A stretch of DNA of 64,000 nt from Batillaria attramentaria (GCA_018292915.2 JACVVK020000385.1:124001-188000); one strand, 5' to 3'. Numbered from the stretch's first letter, positions 1 to 11,627 are shown. Notes: generated by a model from the letters alone, not told the origin. A program made the numbers and translations.

Positions 1-378
1 CAATTTTTATTATGCATGATGATGGAGATGAGGATGATAGTAAGATGATGCTATGGAGGTCCGTGTGGTTTGGGACTGCGGGACTGTCATAAATATCCCG
101 GCATAAGCCAGGCCCGGGAACTACGGCACCTGCGGTGCCGGCCGTGTAATCATCCACATCATAAGACGTGTCATACCAAGGGAAGCACCCCCAAAGTCGC
201 ACCCGTGAAGTGGGTGAATCTCGGCTGTGTGGCAACAGCCTCCCCATTGGGTCCATAGCACACCCGCTCTGGGTAGGAGCCGACCTAGGTAGGAAAAATC
301 CTGCTTGTCTCGGCTGGGATTCGAACCTGGGTCTCCCGGTCCATGGTCCGAAGTGCTAACCACTACACTACGGGGGCC
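1..378 (-). mobile_element. tRNA-derived SINE, family B, 3' truncated by the window edge
   Basis: The right end, read on the minus strand, is a tRNA-like promoter: box A-like TAGTGTAGTGGTTAGCAC and box B GGTTCGAATCC, closest to a tRNA-Asp/Glu type. The body matches the copies at 36183-36858 and 60794-61190 (shared GCATGATGATGGAGATG, GGCACCTGCGGTGCCGGCCG and CACCCGTGAAGTGGGTGA). It lies in an NADK intron, upstream of exon A. Confidence 0.85.
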
Positions 379-429
379 GGTGCTTCGAGTTTTTTAAACA
401 GTGAACTGAACCTTATTTGTTTCGTACAG

Positions 430-515
430 GAAAGGACGACCTTGAGGATAAGGTTGACTTCATTATATGTATGGGAGGAGATGGTACTCTTCTTTATGCC
501 TCTTCTCTGTTTCAG
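430..515 (+). CDS. NADK: NADK exon A (GGDGT motif)
   Basis: The exon is bounded by acceptor gtacag before 430 and donor CAG|gtcagt after 515. It has two leading bases that complete a codon and ends in phase 0. It encodes [20 protein letters not shown] and then LYASSLFQ, including the GGDGT active-site motif. The longest open frame over this stretch is a different, irrelevant frame. Confidence 0.93.
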
Positions 516-1444
516 GTCAGTATTGCATGACATTATGTTGAAGTTTTTTTTCTGTTTGCAATTTGCAGTGCAAATATTCCTGTCACGTGTGTATTCTCTG
601 CGCAGGTGGCTCCATCCAGCTTAAAAGTGCTTTAATTCTTTACCCAAGTGTCATGAATGCGTTTTATATGGAGTTTAATCGTGTCTAATTAAAGGGAGAT
701 GCTTATGAATTAATAAACAGATATAATTTCAATGTTGGTTTGGGAGACTGAAAATAGTTATGTCCCTTGATCATCAGTCGTTTGCTACTGTCTGCCGTCA
801 ACTGATTTTGAATTTGGATTACCCACACCAAAGCATTTTTTTTACATGATTGTACAGTGTATCTCTAACACAGGAAACTTCACTTGCACCATCCTGTATG
901 CCATTAGACAGACTCCGGGGCCTTAGTTTTCACCAGATACATTACATGTACAAGTTTTTACTGCTTTTTGTCACGTCTGGTGTTTAAAAAAGCCAAGCTG
1001 GATGCAGTCGCTCTAAGTAACTAATGAACGCACTTGTCATGTTTTCTTGTGTCACAGCAAAGTGTACCACCTGTTGTGGCCTTCAACATGGGATCACTGG
1101 GCTTCCTCACTCCGTTCCCTTTCTCCATGTTCAAAGATCGCATCAATCAAATCCTTGGAGGTAAGACAGTATAACTGCTCATTGGTATTGGTACATGTAT
1201 TGGTACTGGTATAGTTTATAGCTCCCTGGTTGAGTAAGGGAAATTCAGGCCGCTCCCCCTGGAGCCCCCGCCATACTACAACACCACGAATTCCTACCAC
1301 GAATTTTCCTGCGTGCATGATGTGCTGTTTTCTTTCTATTCTGCGGGTATGGGTTTTACTGTCCTCAGGGTGATGCACATAATATATGTACCTACTAACC
1401 ACTCAAGGTCTTTCTGTAACCAGGAAGGGTGCACTCTGACCTCC

Positions 1445-1476
<32 letters not shown>

Positions 1477-1864
1477 ACTTCCCTCCAACCCCCAACTTTT
1501 CTGCTGCGGCCTTTTTCTACTGCATGTAAGAAAGTAAGCGGTTGCTCCAAAGAGAGATGTTTATGAGTAGAAGCGTTGAATGCGGCCCTGTCACAGAGTC
1601 CATAACTACACGGGCCTCCATAGCATCATCATAACGTCATCCTCATTCTCATCATCATGCATGATAGTCTGCTGCATGTAATGTCTGTTTGTATTTTTCA
1701 GGCCAGACCCCATTGCTACTGCGGTACCGGCTCAAATGTGTCATGCACAATCAGGATGCCAAGATGGCCGTCCCCCATGTGAAGAACATCGACAAGAAAA
1801 CTCCACATATCTCTGCACACATATTGGTGAGTGTGTGCATACGTTTGTGTGCATTTTGACCCAC

Positions 1865-1928
<64 letters not shown>

Positions 1929-3934
1929 CCTTGTGTGCGTGCATGCTTGCTTGTGTGTGACAAGCAGAGACCAACAGAGTTAGACAGAGAGACAAGGTCA
2001 AGGTCTTGTAGGATGTGGACTCTTCCTTTATGCAACTGACCTCTTAGCCTTGAGCACAGGACCTTATTACATAGTGGGTCTGGAACTGACCTGGATGGAC
2101 AACACAAGAGGTTGTGATGTAACCACTGTTTATCTCTAGACGTGTTTCCTTTCTCATTCAGGTTCTCAATGAAGTGGTCATCGACAGGGGCCCGTCCTCG
2201 TACCTTTGTAACCTTGACCTTTATATCGAGGGTCGCTTGGTCACATCGGTCCTCGGAGACGGTGAGTACATCAGAATAATGATGTTGTTTTGCTGTTTCA
2301 AAGGGTTTTTTTTTTTATCGTGTATGGATTGTTTGAGCATGGTCAGGTATTGTGCAGGTATAGAAACTCTGCCATGAATTTGAGATAATTGCTGAGTTTT
2401 TAAAGGTCTACTGTCTCATCTTCTACTGTCTCGTCTCTTTTCACCCAAGCTAAGACTATACTCGTAACACTTTGTTCACATTTTACCTCCCTTTGCAACA
2501 TGTCTGCTGTCAGGTTTCCTTAGCAACCCGCTGAAGGTGACAGCAAAGTAAAGTGAGCTTACAACATCTAAGCGGCACTTGTCCCAAATATAAAATCATT
2601 TGGGCCACATCGTGCAATGTCACCACAGGATCCAGGCAGCTGTTGCCAGATGTATGATGCTAACATCAGTGTAGAAAGGCCATTTTAGGGTTAACAGATG
2701 TTCAGCCTTGAAAAGATGTTAACCCCTTACATCCTCACATACCAACCTGAAGTTACACGTAGTATATATTTTTTCTCCCTTTTGTCGGCAGGGTTGATTA
2801 TCTCCACACCAACAGGCAGCACAGCGTATTCGGTGGCAGCAGGAGCTTCCATGATCCATCCCAACGTTCCCTGCATCCTCATCACCCCCATCTGTCCTCA
2901 CTCTCTTTCCTTCAGACCCATCGTGGTCCCCGCTGGGGTGGAAATCAAGGTATTGTACAAGTGAAGGGTGGACACAATCCACACCAGTCAGCTCTCCTGT
3001 CCCTCACTCTCTTTCCTTCAGACCCATTGTGGTCCCCGCTGGGGTGGAAATCAAGGTATTGTACAAGTGAAGGGTGGACACAATCCACCTCAGTCAGCTC
3101 TTCTGTCCCTCACTCTCTTTCCTTCAGACCCATCGTGGTCCCCGCTGGGGTGGAAATCAAGGTATTGTACAAGTGAAGGGTGGACACAATCCACACCAGT
3201 CAGCTCTCCTGTCCTTCTCTAGTGTGGCCAGTGCTTACAGTTGCAGATCAGTGCCATAATTTGGCTCAGTTAGTGTAGTTCACTCCCTTCAGACGTATTA
3301 AGACATAAGACATTTATTAAATTTCCAAAAGAGGAACATTGCTTTGTGGTCTCTCATAAAAACATAAAGCATGTCAAACACTCACTCATACGGCCATGCA
3401 CACTCATTCCACCTATTTACATGTTTGTACACTCGTACCTAAAAATCTATCACAATGTTGCAGTACTATGAATAAATTACAACACTACACCCCACATCAT
3501 TTCACATCAGCAGCACAACAGCAGAGGTGCACATAACTCTGTCACAGTCAACGCCAGCTGACACCCGGCAAGAAACAACACGTCTAATTAGAATTAGAAT
3601 TATTGGGCGAACTGTTCCAACACAGCCACGTGCATTTAGTATACCCGGTAGTTCGCCTGCTTAGTTTGGTTTAAGATTAGTGTTAGGGTTGGGTTAACTT
3701 GTGTACCTGGTGTAATCGCTGTGTCATTTAGACAGTCATAGTGCATGTACTCGAGGTGATTTACACAAGGGGGCGAACTATACCAACGCAGCCACAATTT
3801 GGGATGGATATTGGGATGGATAATCTAGATGTTGATGAGCATAATTTCCTTTTCTGTAGCATGAGGTTGATACCAAGGTTGGGGCAACAGGGAAAACAAA
3901 GACACACTCACACAGACACACACACGCGCGCATG

Positions 3935-3999
<65 letters not shown>

Positions 4000-4379
4000 C
4001 ACAAAATGTTCACTCCCAGCTTGAATTCAACTCACAACCCAAACATTGACAGTCTAATTATGCTGTACCGGCTCCACCATCCCCACTCCCCCATCCCCAC
4101 TCCCCCACAGAAAGTGTGCTGAGTGGTAGATCTTGCCTATTTTATCACTGGTGGTCGTGGTTTCGTATAGAAATCAAAATACATTGGGGGACAGTTTGTC
4201 CATGATTTGGCAGCTAAGGTGAACCAGTGCCAACAAATGTTTTCTTAACAGGAGTTTCAGTGGGTTTGCTTTTAAAAATTGCCTGCAGGTGACGCTAGCG
4301 CCGGAAGCTCGGGGGTCAGCCATGGTGTCGTTTGATGGGCGCAATCGCCAAGAGATTCAGCAAGGAGTCAGGTGCGTGC

Positions 4380-4417
<38 letters not shown>

Positions 4418-4781
4418 ACGAGAGCGCGCACGTGTGTCGGAGGGGGTGGGGAACGAATGTGTGTTTTCTTGAAATCAAACAAACGAGCAACTCAAGCTGG
4501 TCAGTGGTAGGTACACGCTGTGTGTTCCTGCGTGTACATTCTCAAATCCTGACCAGTAAAATGTTTTGTGTTGCTTGTGCAGTTTGAAAATCACCACAGC
4601 GTCATACCCAGTGCCCTCCATATGTGCCCGCGACCAGATAGAGGACTGGTTTGATGGCCTGGCCGACTGTCTGCACTGGAATGTGCGCCGTCCGCAGAAA
4701 CCCCTCAGTTCCAGCGCCAGTCTCAACAGCCTGGATTCCGTGGACTTTGAGGTCAGCAAATGGAATAGCCAGTACATTTAA
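430..4781 (+). CDS. NADK: NAD kinase, 5'-partial, seven exons
   Basis: NAD kinase phosphorylates NAD+ with ATP to make NADP+, and the animal NADK form is cytosolic. The window holds the catalytic C-terminal part (about 284 codons); the N-terminal exons lie upstream of base 1. Seen in order: [22 protein letters not shown] with the GGDGT nucleotide motif, [28 protein letters not shown] with the conserved NE pair, [45 protein letters not shown], and a C-terminus containing CLHWNVR as in animal NADK. All introns have GT-AG ends and the phases agree: exon joins are 0, 1, 0, 1, 0 and 2. No disabling mutation is seen, so the gene looks functional. Exon coordinates are listed separately. The last residues ([24 protein letters not shown]) are not familiar. 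Either they are the true end, or a donor-like GAG|GTCAGC at 4752 leads to a further exon. Confidence 0.95.
1058..1160 (+). CDS. NADK: NADK exon B
   Basis: The acceptor is gtcacag before 1058 and the donor is GGAG|gtaagac after 1160. The exon enters in phase 0 and leaves in phase 1. It encodes [20 protein letters not shown] followed by [14 protein letters not shown], the conserved NADK segment after the GGDGT helix. Confidence 0.93.
1598..1672 (+). mobile_element. SINE family B fragment, opposite orientation
   Basis: Reverse-complemented, this stretch reads ATCATGCATGATGATGAGAA and then GCTATGGAGGCCCGTGTAG, matching the central part of the copies at 1-378 and 36183-36858. It is an NADK intron fragment without the tRNA head. 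Confidence 0.7.
1702..1826 (+). CDS. NADK: NADK exon C
   Basis: The acceptor is tttttcag before 1702 and the donor is TTG|gtgagtg after 1826. The exon enters in phase 1 and leaves in phase 0. It encodes [20 protein letters not shown] and then a variable stretch, where animal NADKs also differ in length. A (GT)n microsatellite starts about 40 bp past the donor. Confidence 0.9.
1865..1927 (+). repeat. (GT)n in an NADK intron
   Basis: About 31 GT units occur between exons C and D. CV- or HT-rich open frames here are artefacts of this tract. Confidence 0.97.
2162..2261 (+). CDS. NADK: NADK exon D (NE motif)
   Basis: The acceptor is cattcag before 2162 and the donor is GACG|gtgagt after 2261. 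The exon enters in phase 0 and leaves in phase 1. It encodes [20 protein letters not shown] followed by [14 protein letters not shown], containing the NE motif of NAD kinases. Confidence 0.94.
2792..2949 (+). CDS. NADK: NADK exon E (TPTGSTAY motif)
   Basis: The acceptor is tcggcag before 2792 and the donor is AAG|gtattg after 2949. The exon enters in phase 1 and leaves in phase 0. It encodes [20 protein letters not shown], then [20 protein letters not shown], then [13 protein letters not shown]. Its last about 55 bp plus the start of the following intron are repeated twice more downstream. Confidence 0.94.
2892..3212 (+). repeat. 106-bp triplication across the NADK exon E donor
   Basis: TTCAGACCCA recurs at 2911, 3017 and 3123, a period of exactly 106 bp. 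Each unit contains the last part of exon E, the donor AAG|gtattg and the first about 50 bp of the intron. The copies are nearly identical, so the event looks recent. Confidence 0.93.
3900..3999 (+). repeat. (CA)n in an NADK intron
   Basis: Dinucleotide run with a CGCGCGCATGCACG interruption near 3925, between exons E and F. Confidence 0.97.
4289..4371 (+). CDS. NADK: NADK exon F
   Basis: The acceptor is cctgcag before 4289 and the donor is GTCAG|gtgcgt after 4371. The exon enters in phase 0 and leaves in phase 2. It encodes [20 protein letters not shown] followed by QEIQQGV. The donor runs straight into a GTGC/GT microsatellite. Confidence 0.93.
4583..4781 (+). CDS. NADK: NADK exon G, probable terminal exon
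   Basis: The acceptor is cttgtgcag before 4583; the first T completes a Ser codon split by the intron. The exon encodes [20 protein letters not shown], then [18 protein letters not shown] and a Ser-rich tail, and reads to TAA at 4779-4781. An alternative donor is possible at 4752 (GAG|gtcagc). The CLHWNVR element is near the end of animal NADK proteins, which supports this being the last coding exon. Confidence 0.88.
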
Positions 4782-4789
4782 CAGCACGG

Positions 4790-5900
4790 CATGATATCAA
4801 AACCCCGGCCAGCGTTGAGGTTTTGCCGTGGATGGGATCGATATCAGTGGTGCCGTGTGATATCGTCATAATCTCCGAGAAGGCACCACATGATATCGTT
4901 GTTTCCTCATTGCGTAGTTTGTGTCATGGACTGCATGCCAGGCATATTGTTTTGCATGACAGTGGATGGTCTTGTGAGGCTCGGTGGACTGACAACAGCA
5001 ATTGAAGGAGCAGATGTGGCATGGCATGATGTCATAGTTGTCAGACATACTATTGCCTTGCATATCAGCTTTATGATGGTTTTGTGAGAATCATAATGCT
5101 GAGAACAGTGAATGGAGCATACGTGGCACAGCGTGAGTTCATAGTTGTTATTTTGAGCAACACACTGACACTGATCGCATGTCAGTCATTGCCATGCATG
5201 TCAACTAGCGTATGGCAATTTCACCAGATTTTTTTTTTTTTTTTTGACTGACGACAGCGAAAGAAACAGATGTGACAAGACATGACGTCATTTTTCATCA
5301 GTATCAACTAAGCGCGGACTGTAGTTTGTGAGATTTATTTCGCTTACCAAATGGAGCTGATCGTTGTTGTTTTTTTTCATGGAATTTTGGCATGACTTAT
5401 GACTAATCCAGGATGACACAATCTCCCTTCTCCACTACCACTGTACCGAACCAATCTCAGAACTGATCTACTCCAAAATGTCACGACAACATCGAGGTGT
5501 GAAATGGCATGATGACTTCAACAACATCACCATCAACAAGACGCCTACACAAACGTGTGGCATACACTTGTTACTGCATGTATGGCAAAAGAGGCCGCCT
5601 TCAGAGTTGCTTTGAGTGCTTTGAATATGTTCCCAAAATTATTTTCTTAAAATATTTTCTGTTTTTGAATATGTTTCGATTCAGTGGTCCAACACCAGTT
5701 TTTGAACAGACATTAAGAGTGACGCATGTCATCCGAGTCCTCCTCATCAATGGCATGGTGAATGCTTACATGCTGGGGGACAGCGCTGCAGATGTGACAC
5801 GGCATGAGATCGTGGTCATCATGTGACGTAGTCATGGCATGACTTCACCATCAACAAGACCCAGACTGTGAATGTGTGGCACACACTTATAACCACATCT
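4790..5900 (+). repeat. Degenerate dispersed repeat downstream of the NADK stop
   Basis: A motif close to GGCATGATATCATNGTTGTC recurs about eight times (near 4788, 4855, 4889, 5020, 5130, 5280, 5505, 5800 and 5835), often followed by CAACATCACCATCAACAAG. The spacing is irregular, roughly 50-300 bp. It resembles an old decayed minisatellite. Confidence 0.55.
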
Positions 5901-7184
5901 TTTTCCTGGGGAAACGCTGGAATTTTTATTTATTTTTTTTTTTTTTAGGCAGGCTCATATCAGTTGCAAGATTTTCTGCTGATCAAAACAGCCTATCTCT
6001 AAGGTGTTGTTATCGTTCACAGTTAAGAGAGAATTTTGCTTGATTGATTTGTAAGGTTTTAGTTGATTGAAAAAAGTAAATTGCATTGACATGCATGCTG
6101 TTGTACTGTCTTTCTACATCATTTAGTAACGCACAAAATAATGAGTATATTCACATTTGTAAGTTGCATTGAATGAAATCAGTCTATAGATTGTTTCGTC
6201 ATAATTTACGAAGGCAGGTGCCATCAACTTGTGCATGTCCATCCATAAGCTTTGTTCAAACCTTTTTCTCAGTGACTTTTGCTTCTGCTCAAAACAAGTG
6301 TTCTATGATGCATTTAATCAAATTACGTCTCAAAAACTGTGTCTTGCCTCCTTGCTTGTAATGTGTTCCATCCTGGAATCTCAGGAATGAAACAATGGCG
6401 CCATTTTGAACCCGCTTCAGAGAGCTTGGTTATTAGTGTGACCGTGTGTTACAGTGCGTTTTGGGGTTGCAGTCGATTTAGCTAGTCTCACTCACGATGA
6501 GAAAAAATAGACGGAGGACACTAACTGAAATATAGGTCATTCACTTTGTGTATCATGCGGTGAGCGTGGTTACTCTGCTGGCCGGTGACAATAGAGATAC
6601 CTCTGTGCTGCTGTCGGACATGCAAACCGGACGCCATAACAAGAAATGGCTCGATGCTGTCCACTATGCACATTTTGATGGCATAGGCTGCTTAACTGTA
6701 CGTGATGTTAGTGCCTCCTGAAAACGTTTTTCTCCGCTGTAGGTGTGCAAGATTGGTTCATTACAAGTTATTGCTGAAAATCATTGGCGACTTCAAAACG
6801 CTCTATATCTGGGAATGTTGTGAGTCAGAATTTCCATTTCCAGTTTTATATTGCAACTGTGTATGTAGTTAACTCACATGCCTATACATTAAGCGACATG
6901 TGTATGAGTACATGGCATGGCATCTTGTATACTAACACATCAATGTGTTGTAGACTGTGTTTGTTTCAGGTGAAATAGCAAAAGCCATGCATTATACACA
7001 TGTGACAGTCAGCTTCAGTATTGTTGTGAAGTCATACAACAACAGTTACATATCAATTTTGGAGTTTTGGTGCAACGACGTTGAGCCTAGTTCAGGATCG
7101 CACACTTGCTCCACTTGTCTTGAGCTATTCTCAAAATTGAGTTTAGCAAAAATTCCACAACAACATCATTATATATTTTTAAAG

Positions 7185-7490
7185 ACACACTGAGCTATAT
7201 TTAGATCCATGTAGTGAATGCCTCAGCGGCACCTGAATCGTCCTTATGCCAGTGGTTTATATACCGGTACTTCATCATTCTGGCAGAATGGCATAGTTCG
7301 TTCCTCACCATGTTGTGAGCCATCAGGGTTAATCAAAATAAGACAGAGCAATATTTAGATCCGTACAGTGAAAGACTCGGTCAATGGCACTTTGATCCTC
7401 CTTATTTCTGTGATTTATATATTGTAATTCTGGTAGAATCACATGGTTTGTTCCGCAAGATACTGTGAGCCATCAAGGTTGACCAAAATA
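7185..7490 (+). repeat. Tandem duplication, unit about 150 bp
   Basis: Two diverged copies (about 7190-7340 and 7347-7490) share GAGCTATATTTAGATCC, GGTTTATATA, CTGGCAGAATGGCATAG and GTGAGCCATCAGGGTTAATC. Both are within the proposed NADK 3' UTR. Confidence 0.75.
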
Positions 7491-9199
7491 CGCAATGTAC
7501 TGCAGAAGAAGGGACAGAACTGATCTGGTATTCTCATCCACCCGTGTGTTGTTCCCCCTAATGTGACTACCACTGAGCTCTCTTGGCTAGTGCGCTCAGT
7601 GGATAGCGTCACGTCATAACAAAGTTGACCGTGTTGTTGCATGTATGCAATGGTCTTTGTTAGCACAGTGGCTCAATTAGAACACAGCACAGCAGTTATG
7701 TATTGGGTTTAAAACTTGTGGCACCCGTGTACATATACATCTAGAAAATACTGGAAGGCAGCCATTGGTTCGCCGGTAATATATCTCATATTTAATTAAC
7801 TAATTGATTTATTTGTATTGTAAAGTTGATTTGTGACAACATCGATGTGTATTGTGGTTTTGTGTTCCACGCTTGTGTTCATGATTATGTGCGTTTGTTA
7901 TAAATCAAATGGTTTTCAATTAGTGTGAGTTCCAGCGTAAATATAGTCTCTCTCTCATCAGTCTGTTCTTACAACAATTTTTTTCATTTTTTGATGGTCC
8001 TGTCTTTTTCAGTGTTTGCAAGCAGACAACTGACCAGACCAAGATCAAGATCAAATCTTTTATGAGGTCACATTTCATCTTCTTCTTTTTTTTTTCCACT
8101 TCAAATGACTGTATTTTGTCCAAACAATTACAGATCTTGCTCTCTGTGGGTCCAAATTTCACATGTGAATTAGATTTTGAAGTCCTTGCATGGTTTGAAG
8201 TCCTTGCGCTTAATATGGTTTTGTACTTCCGCAAACCCGCAAAAATTTCTTTTCCTTAAGTTGCAGTTGTGTGCGCTTTTTGCCTACAGTTCTTGTTAGC
8301 AGAAATGTTGTAGATGTGTTGTTTATGGATATAAATCATTCTTTTACTTAGCATTTGACTGACTCAGATTATGGGTGTCAGATAATAATGTAGCACAAAG
8401 AATATGTTATGTTGATTTAGTCTTGCTCATAAACATTTTTCCCCCCCACTTTTATGAGGTAAGATTTGGTTACAATTACACAGCATCTGCATATAATTAT
8501 GCTTGTCTTTTTTGCAAGAAGAGGTTTCAGCTAGGACGATTCACCGTCAGTGCAACATGGAAGTTTTGTTTCATTGTTTCAGGCAGAAGGTTGTTTGTTT
8601 TTTTTCTTGGGGGTGGGGGGGGGAGGAGTTTGTTTTCACCCATTGTTCTTGAGGTTTGTTCACGTACCGGTACATTGGTATCCGCTTTTTGCAGATCTGA
8701 ACTTTGAACATGGCAACGAATTTGTATGCATTTCTGTCTGCTTTCTGCAGATATTTTGCGGCAGCCCCCGGGAGCATTTTGAATTTCAATTTTATTATTG
8801 TATATTTTTTTTAATTGTTTCATTTTGTTTAGTACTGGGACTAGTAACAAGTACATGTATTGCATTCAACTGCAGTTCTTCTCTCCAATGCAAAGTGGTC
8901 AGTGTTTACATTTCCCAGTTATAAGTAGAACTTCGTTGAATTTTTTTTTTTTTTTTTTTTGGGGGGGGGGGGTGGTTGTTGTTGTTTTTGGGGAGGGGGG
9001 GGAGGAGGTTTGCAATAAAAGGTAAATGGTAAGTGTAACACATTACATTAACATCGCAGATTTTCATATTACAGTCTGAGGCACCAAAAAATGAACGAAC
9101 GACCGACAAACGAAGCTTGAGTCCCCTCCATATATAAAAGGGTCCGTCTTTCATCCAGCCGCGAATTAGTCTTTGTGGCTTGCGCGGCTTTAAGCCCTA

Positions 9200-9440
9200 A
9201 AAACTCACTCACCCGTCTTTCATCAGTTCTGTACAGATCGTTCTCAGCTCTTTTTTGTGTAGCGTCTAGCATCCTACTACTTCGATACCTGCACAGTGAC
9301 AGCGTCTCACAGACTGGCACTGAGCCAACAGTAGAGTATGCTCGACACGAATATCTCGAGGAGTCGACTGATGTTGCTTCGGCTCGCACAGCCTGTAGAC
9401 GACATTGTATCGCATTCCGAGCTCTACTAACGATTTACGG
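9200..9440 (+). mobile_element. Unclassified repeat family C, copy 1
   Basis: It shares GATCGTTCTCAGCTCTTTT, CTGCACAGTGACAGC, GGCACTGAGCCAACAG and GACATTGTATCGCATT with 22049-22265 and, inverted, 26250-26475. No protein or tRNA head is evident. A TATA-like TATATAAAAGGG lies just upstream at 9132. Confidence 0.7.
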
Positions 9441-10528
9441 TAGGGTGTTTCGAGCCTAGAAGGCGCTCTCACAAGCGCAACTATTTCCGAAACTGTAAGT
9501 TGGCTTCTCTGAAGCCCATTAACATGGAGTATGAGCTTGTAAACTTTTGTTCTAGACCACCACAAATTTCTGACGTAACATGGCTCACAGAGCCCTACTC
9601 TGAAACGGAAGAAGAGGTTCGGTGACACTGTCAGTAAAATACAGGACATGTCACAGAAGGCGAGACAAAAACCTACCCTTGCTCACACACAATCTTCAAA
9701 TGTTTTTGACCGCTTAAAGCAGCACGAGAAAGTAAGAAGTTTTCTGGGCTCCCACAGAAGGGGGGGGGGGGGGGCAAAGGGTGATTTGGGGCATTGGAGT
9801 TATTGGTATCACTAAAAGTGCAGGAAAAAAGCTTTCTTTTGGTACAAAAATTACTCCTGTAGCATAGTGCAGGCCTGAGATATGTTTGTTAAAAACTTGC
9901 TTTTGGAAAGCGGCCATGTTGAAAAAAAAATGGCCGGTAATGTGTGACGTGGAAATCATGCCAGTGTGGCGTGGTTTTATTATACGCTCGTTTTCAACGT
10001 GTTTGTCGGCTACATTCAGTCCTTGAAACTTCCACAAAAATTGTATTACTTGTTTGAAGGACCCGATAATGAAAAACACTATCCCAAAGTCGCTAAAATT
10101 TACGCCCCCTATCAATTTTTTGTTTTCCCCGATTTTCTCAAAAGAAGCTGAGCGAGTTTGTCTCCCCTTTTGCAGGATCCCCCCCCCTCCCCCCAATCAC
10201 AAATTCACATACACCAGTAACACGAAAGGCATGCTCGCATTGATTAAATCACACCCGAATTTCCGTCTTTTCTTTTAAAGTTTTTCAGTGGAGAAGTTCA
10301 TCCTCGCTTGTCTCCCTGATTGAATCAACATCGACGGTTTCCTTCTGTTTGAAGTTGTTGGTCTGGAGGTTGAGCCCCGCAGTCTACAGGATTCAATTTA
10401 AATAATCAGATTTCAGCTGTGGCGAAGCCTTGTGGCTTATGAGCGCCTTATTGAATTTTCGCAGAACCCTAATGGAGGCACAGCAGAAATAGTTTTGATG
10501 CTCAGGTTGCAGTTTTCTTAGAGAGAGG

Positions 10529-10700
10529 AGAGCCGGGATAGCTGTTGGACTCCCAGTACTCGAGTCGTGAGTTCGAATCCCGGCTGGAGCCAGATATTTT
10601 TGTTTGCGTTTTTCTCGTTTTCCCCGTCTTTGATATCATCCATATGATTGTGGTGGAAAAGGACGTTAAACTCCCAAACACCCACCCACCCACTCACCCT
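10529..10700 (+). mobile_element. tRNA-derived SINE, family A
   Basis: Family A has a tRNA-like head (box A-like GGCCGAATGGTAGAGCGTTG, box B GTGAGTTCGAATCCCGGCTG), then a body with GTCTTTGATATCACCC and GGTGGAAAAGGACGTTAAAC, ending in (ACCC)n. This copy has a diverged box A (GGATAGCTGTTGGAC) but intact box B and tail. No clear target duplication is seen. Confidence 0.88.
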
Positions 10701-11369
10701 CTTTGAAAGAACTGCCATACCAAGAGGGAAAAACCAAGCAAGGACATCAGTATGCAACAACAACAAAACAATTTGTGCAGATTTTTTTTTTTTTCGGGTG
10801 GGGAGGTGTTTGGGGGTTTTTTGTTGGTTTTTTTTTTTTTTTTTTTTGACCACCCAAAAAAAAAAAAAAAATTGAAAACATGCGCTAGACCATGTCTGAT
10901 TTCGCTCATAGCAAAAGGGACATAATGGTACTTTACCTTTAGGTCACTCTTGACTTAACAGCCATCTTACCTTTACCTGTGTCACTCTTGTTTCTAGTCA
11001 TGTTGAAGATTGTGCTTGTCTGTACAAACCGTGAGATAGCTCATCTTTCTCCTCCACAATCCGCAATGCTTTCGGAACTCGTCGGCTACGGTTTTGAAAA
11101 CACTCGTTGATACAGATTGTACCGCTTGACTGCTAGGTCGTCAGTTTCGCTGCTAAATTTGGTAAGGGCAATTATTGAGGGCCGAAAATTGGTACGGACA
11201 CCAAGATACTGTATATTGCATGTTCACATTCATCTAGTTCTCCCGAACAGTAAAAGTCGGTGATATGCTTTGTATATATTGTTTGCAAATGAAAACCGCA
11301 CAGTGATAATATTCGTACATGGCCACCTTTAAAATCATCAATCAATTCGGTTACTTTGTACGTCGTAAG

Positions 11370-11550
11370 GGGGAGCCGGGGTGGCCGAATGGTAGAGCGT
11401 TGGACTTCTCATGCTCGGGTCGTGAGTTCGTATCCCGGCTGGGGCCAAGTATTTGTGCTGGCTTTTTCATCGTTGCGCCGTCTTTGATATCACCCGTATG
11501 TGGTGGAAAAGGACGTTAAACCCCAAAACCCCCCACCCACCCACCCACCC
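11370..11550 (+). mobile_element. SINE family A with target duplication
   Basis: This is a full-length copy with intact box A, box B and a (CCCA)n tail. It is flanked by TTGTACGTCGTAAG (11356-11369) and TTGTACATCGTAAG (11551-11564), a 14-bp target site duplication with one mismatch. Confidence 0.93.
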
Positions 11551-11627
11551 TTGTACATCGTAAGAATTGATGAGACGTCGGATCTGTCCGTTTTTGTTGT
11601 TCTTTTCTTTGTCATTTTTGCCCTTGG

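Larger units (their letters stand above)
4782..9030 (+). other. Candidate long NADK 3' UTR and downstream DNA
   Basis: No coding exon is convincing here. The stretch is T-rich and almost free of the SINEs and long microsatellites that fill the rest of the window, as expected if it is transcribed. The first canonical AATAAA I find after the stop is at 9014-9019. Its first kilobase contains degenerate repeats (separate entry). Treating all of it as 3' UTR is inference. Confidence 0.3.

Noticed and set aside
1741..2107. Open frames of CVCV or HTHT repeats (also at 3778, 12260, 16046, 23593, 25012, 39749 and others)
   Set aside because: They are translations of (GT)n/(CA)n microsatellites, with no splice or codon support.
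11370..11445. Possible functional tRNA genes at SINE heads
   Set aside because: Box A and box B are present, but they continue into a shared SINE body and tail with target duplications, and the acceptor stem is poor.
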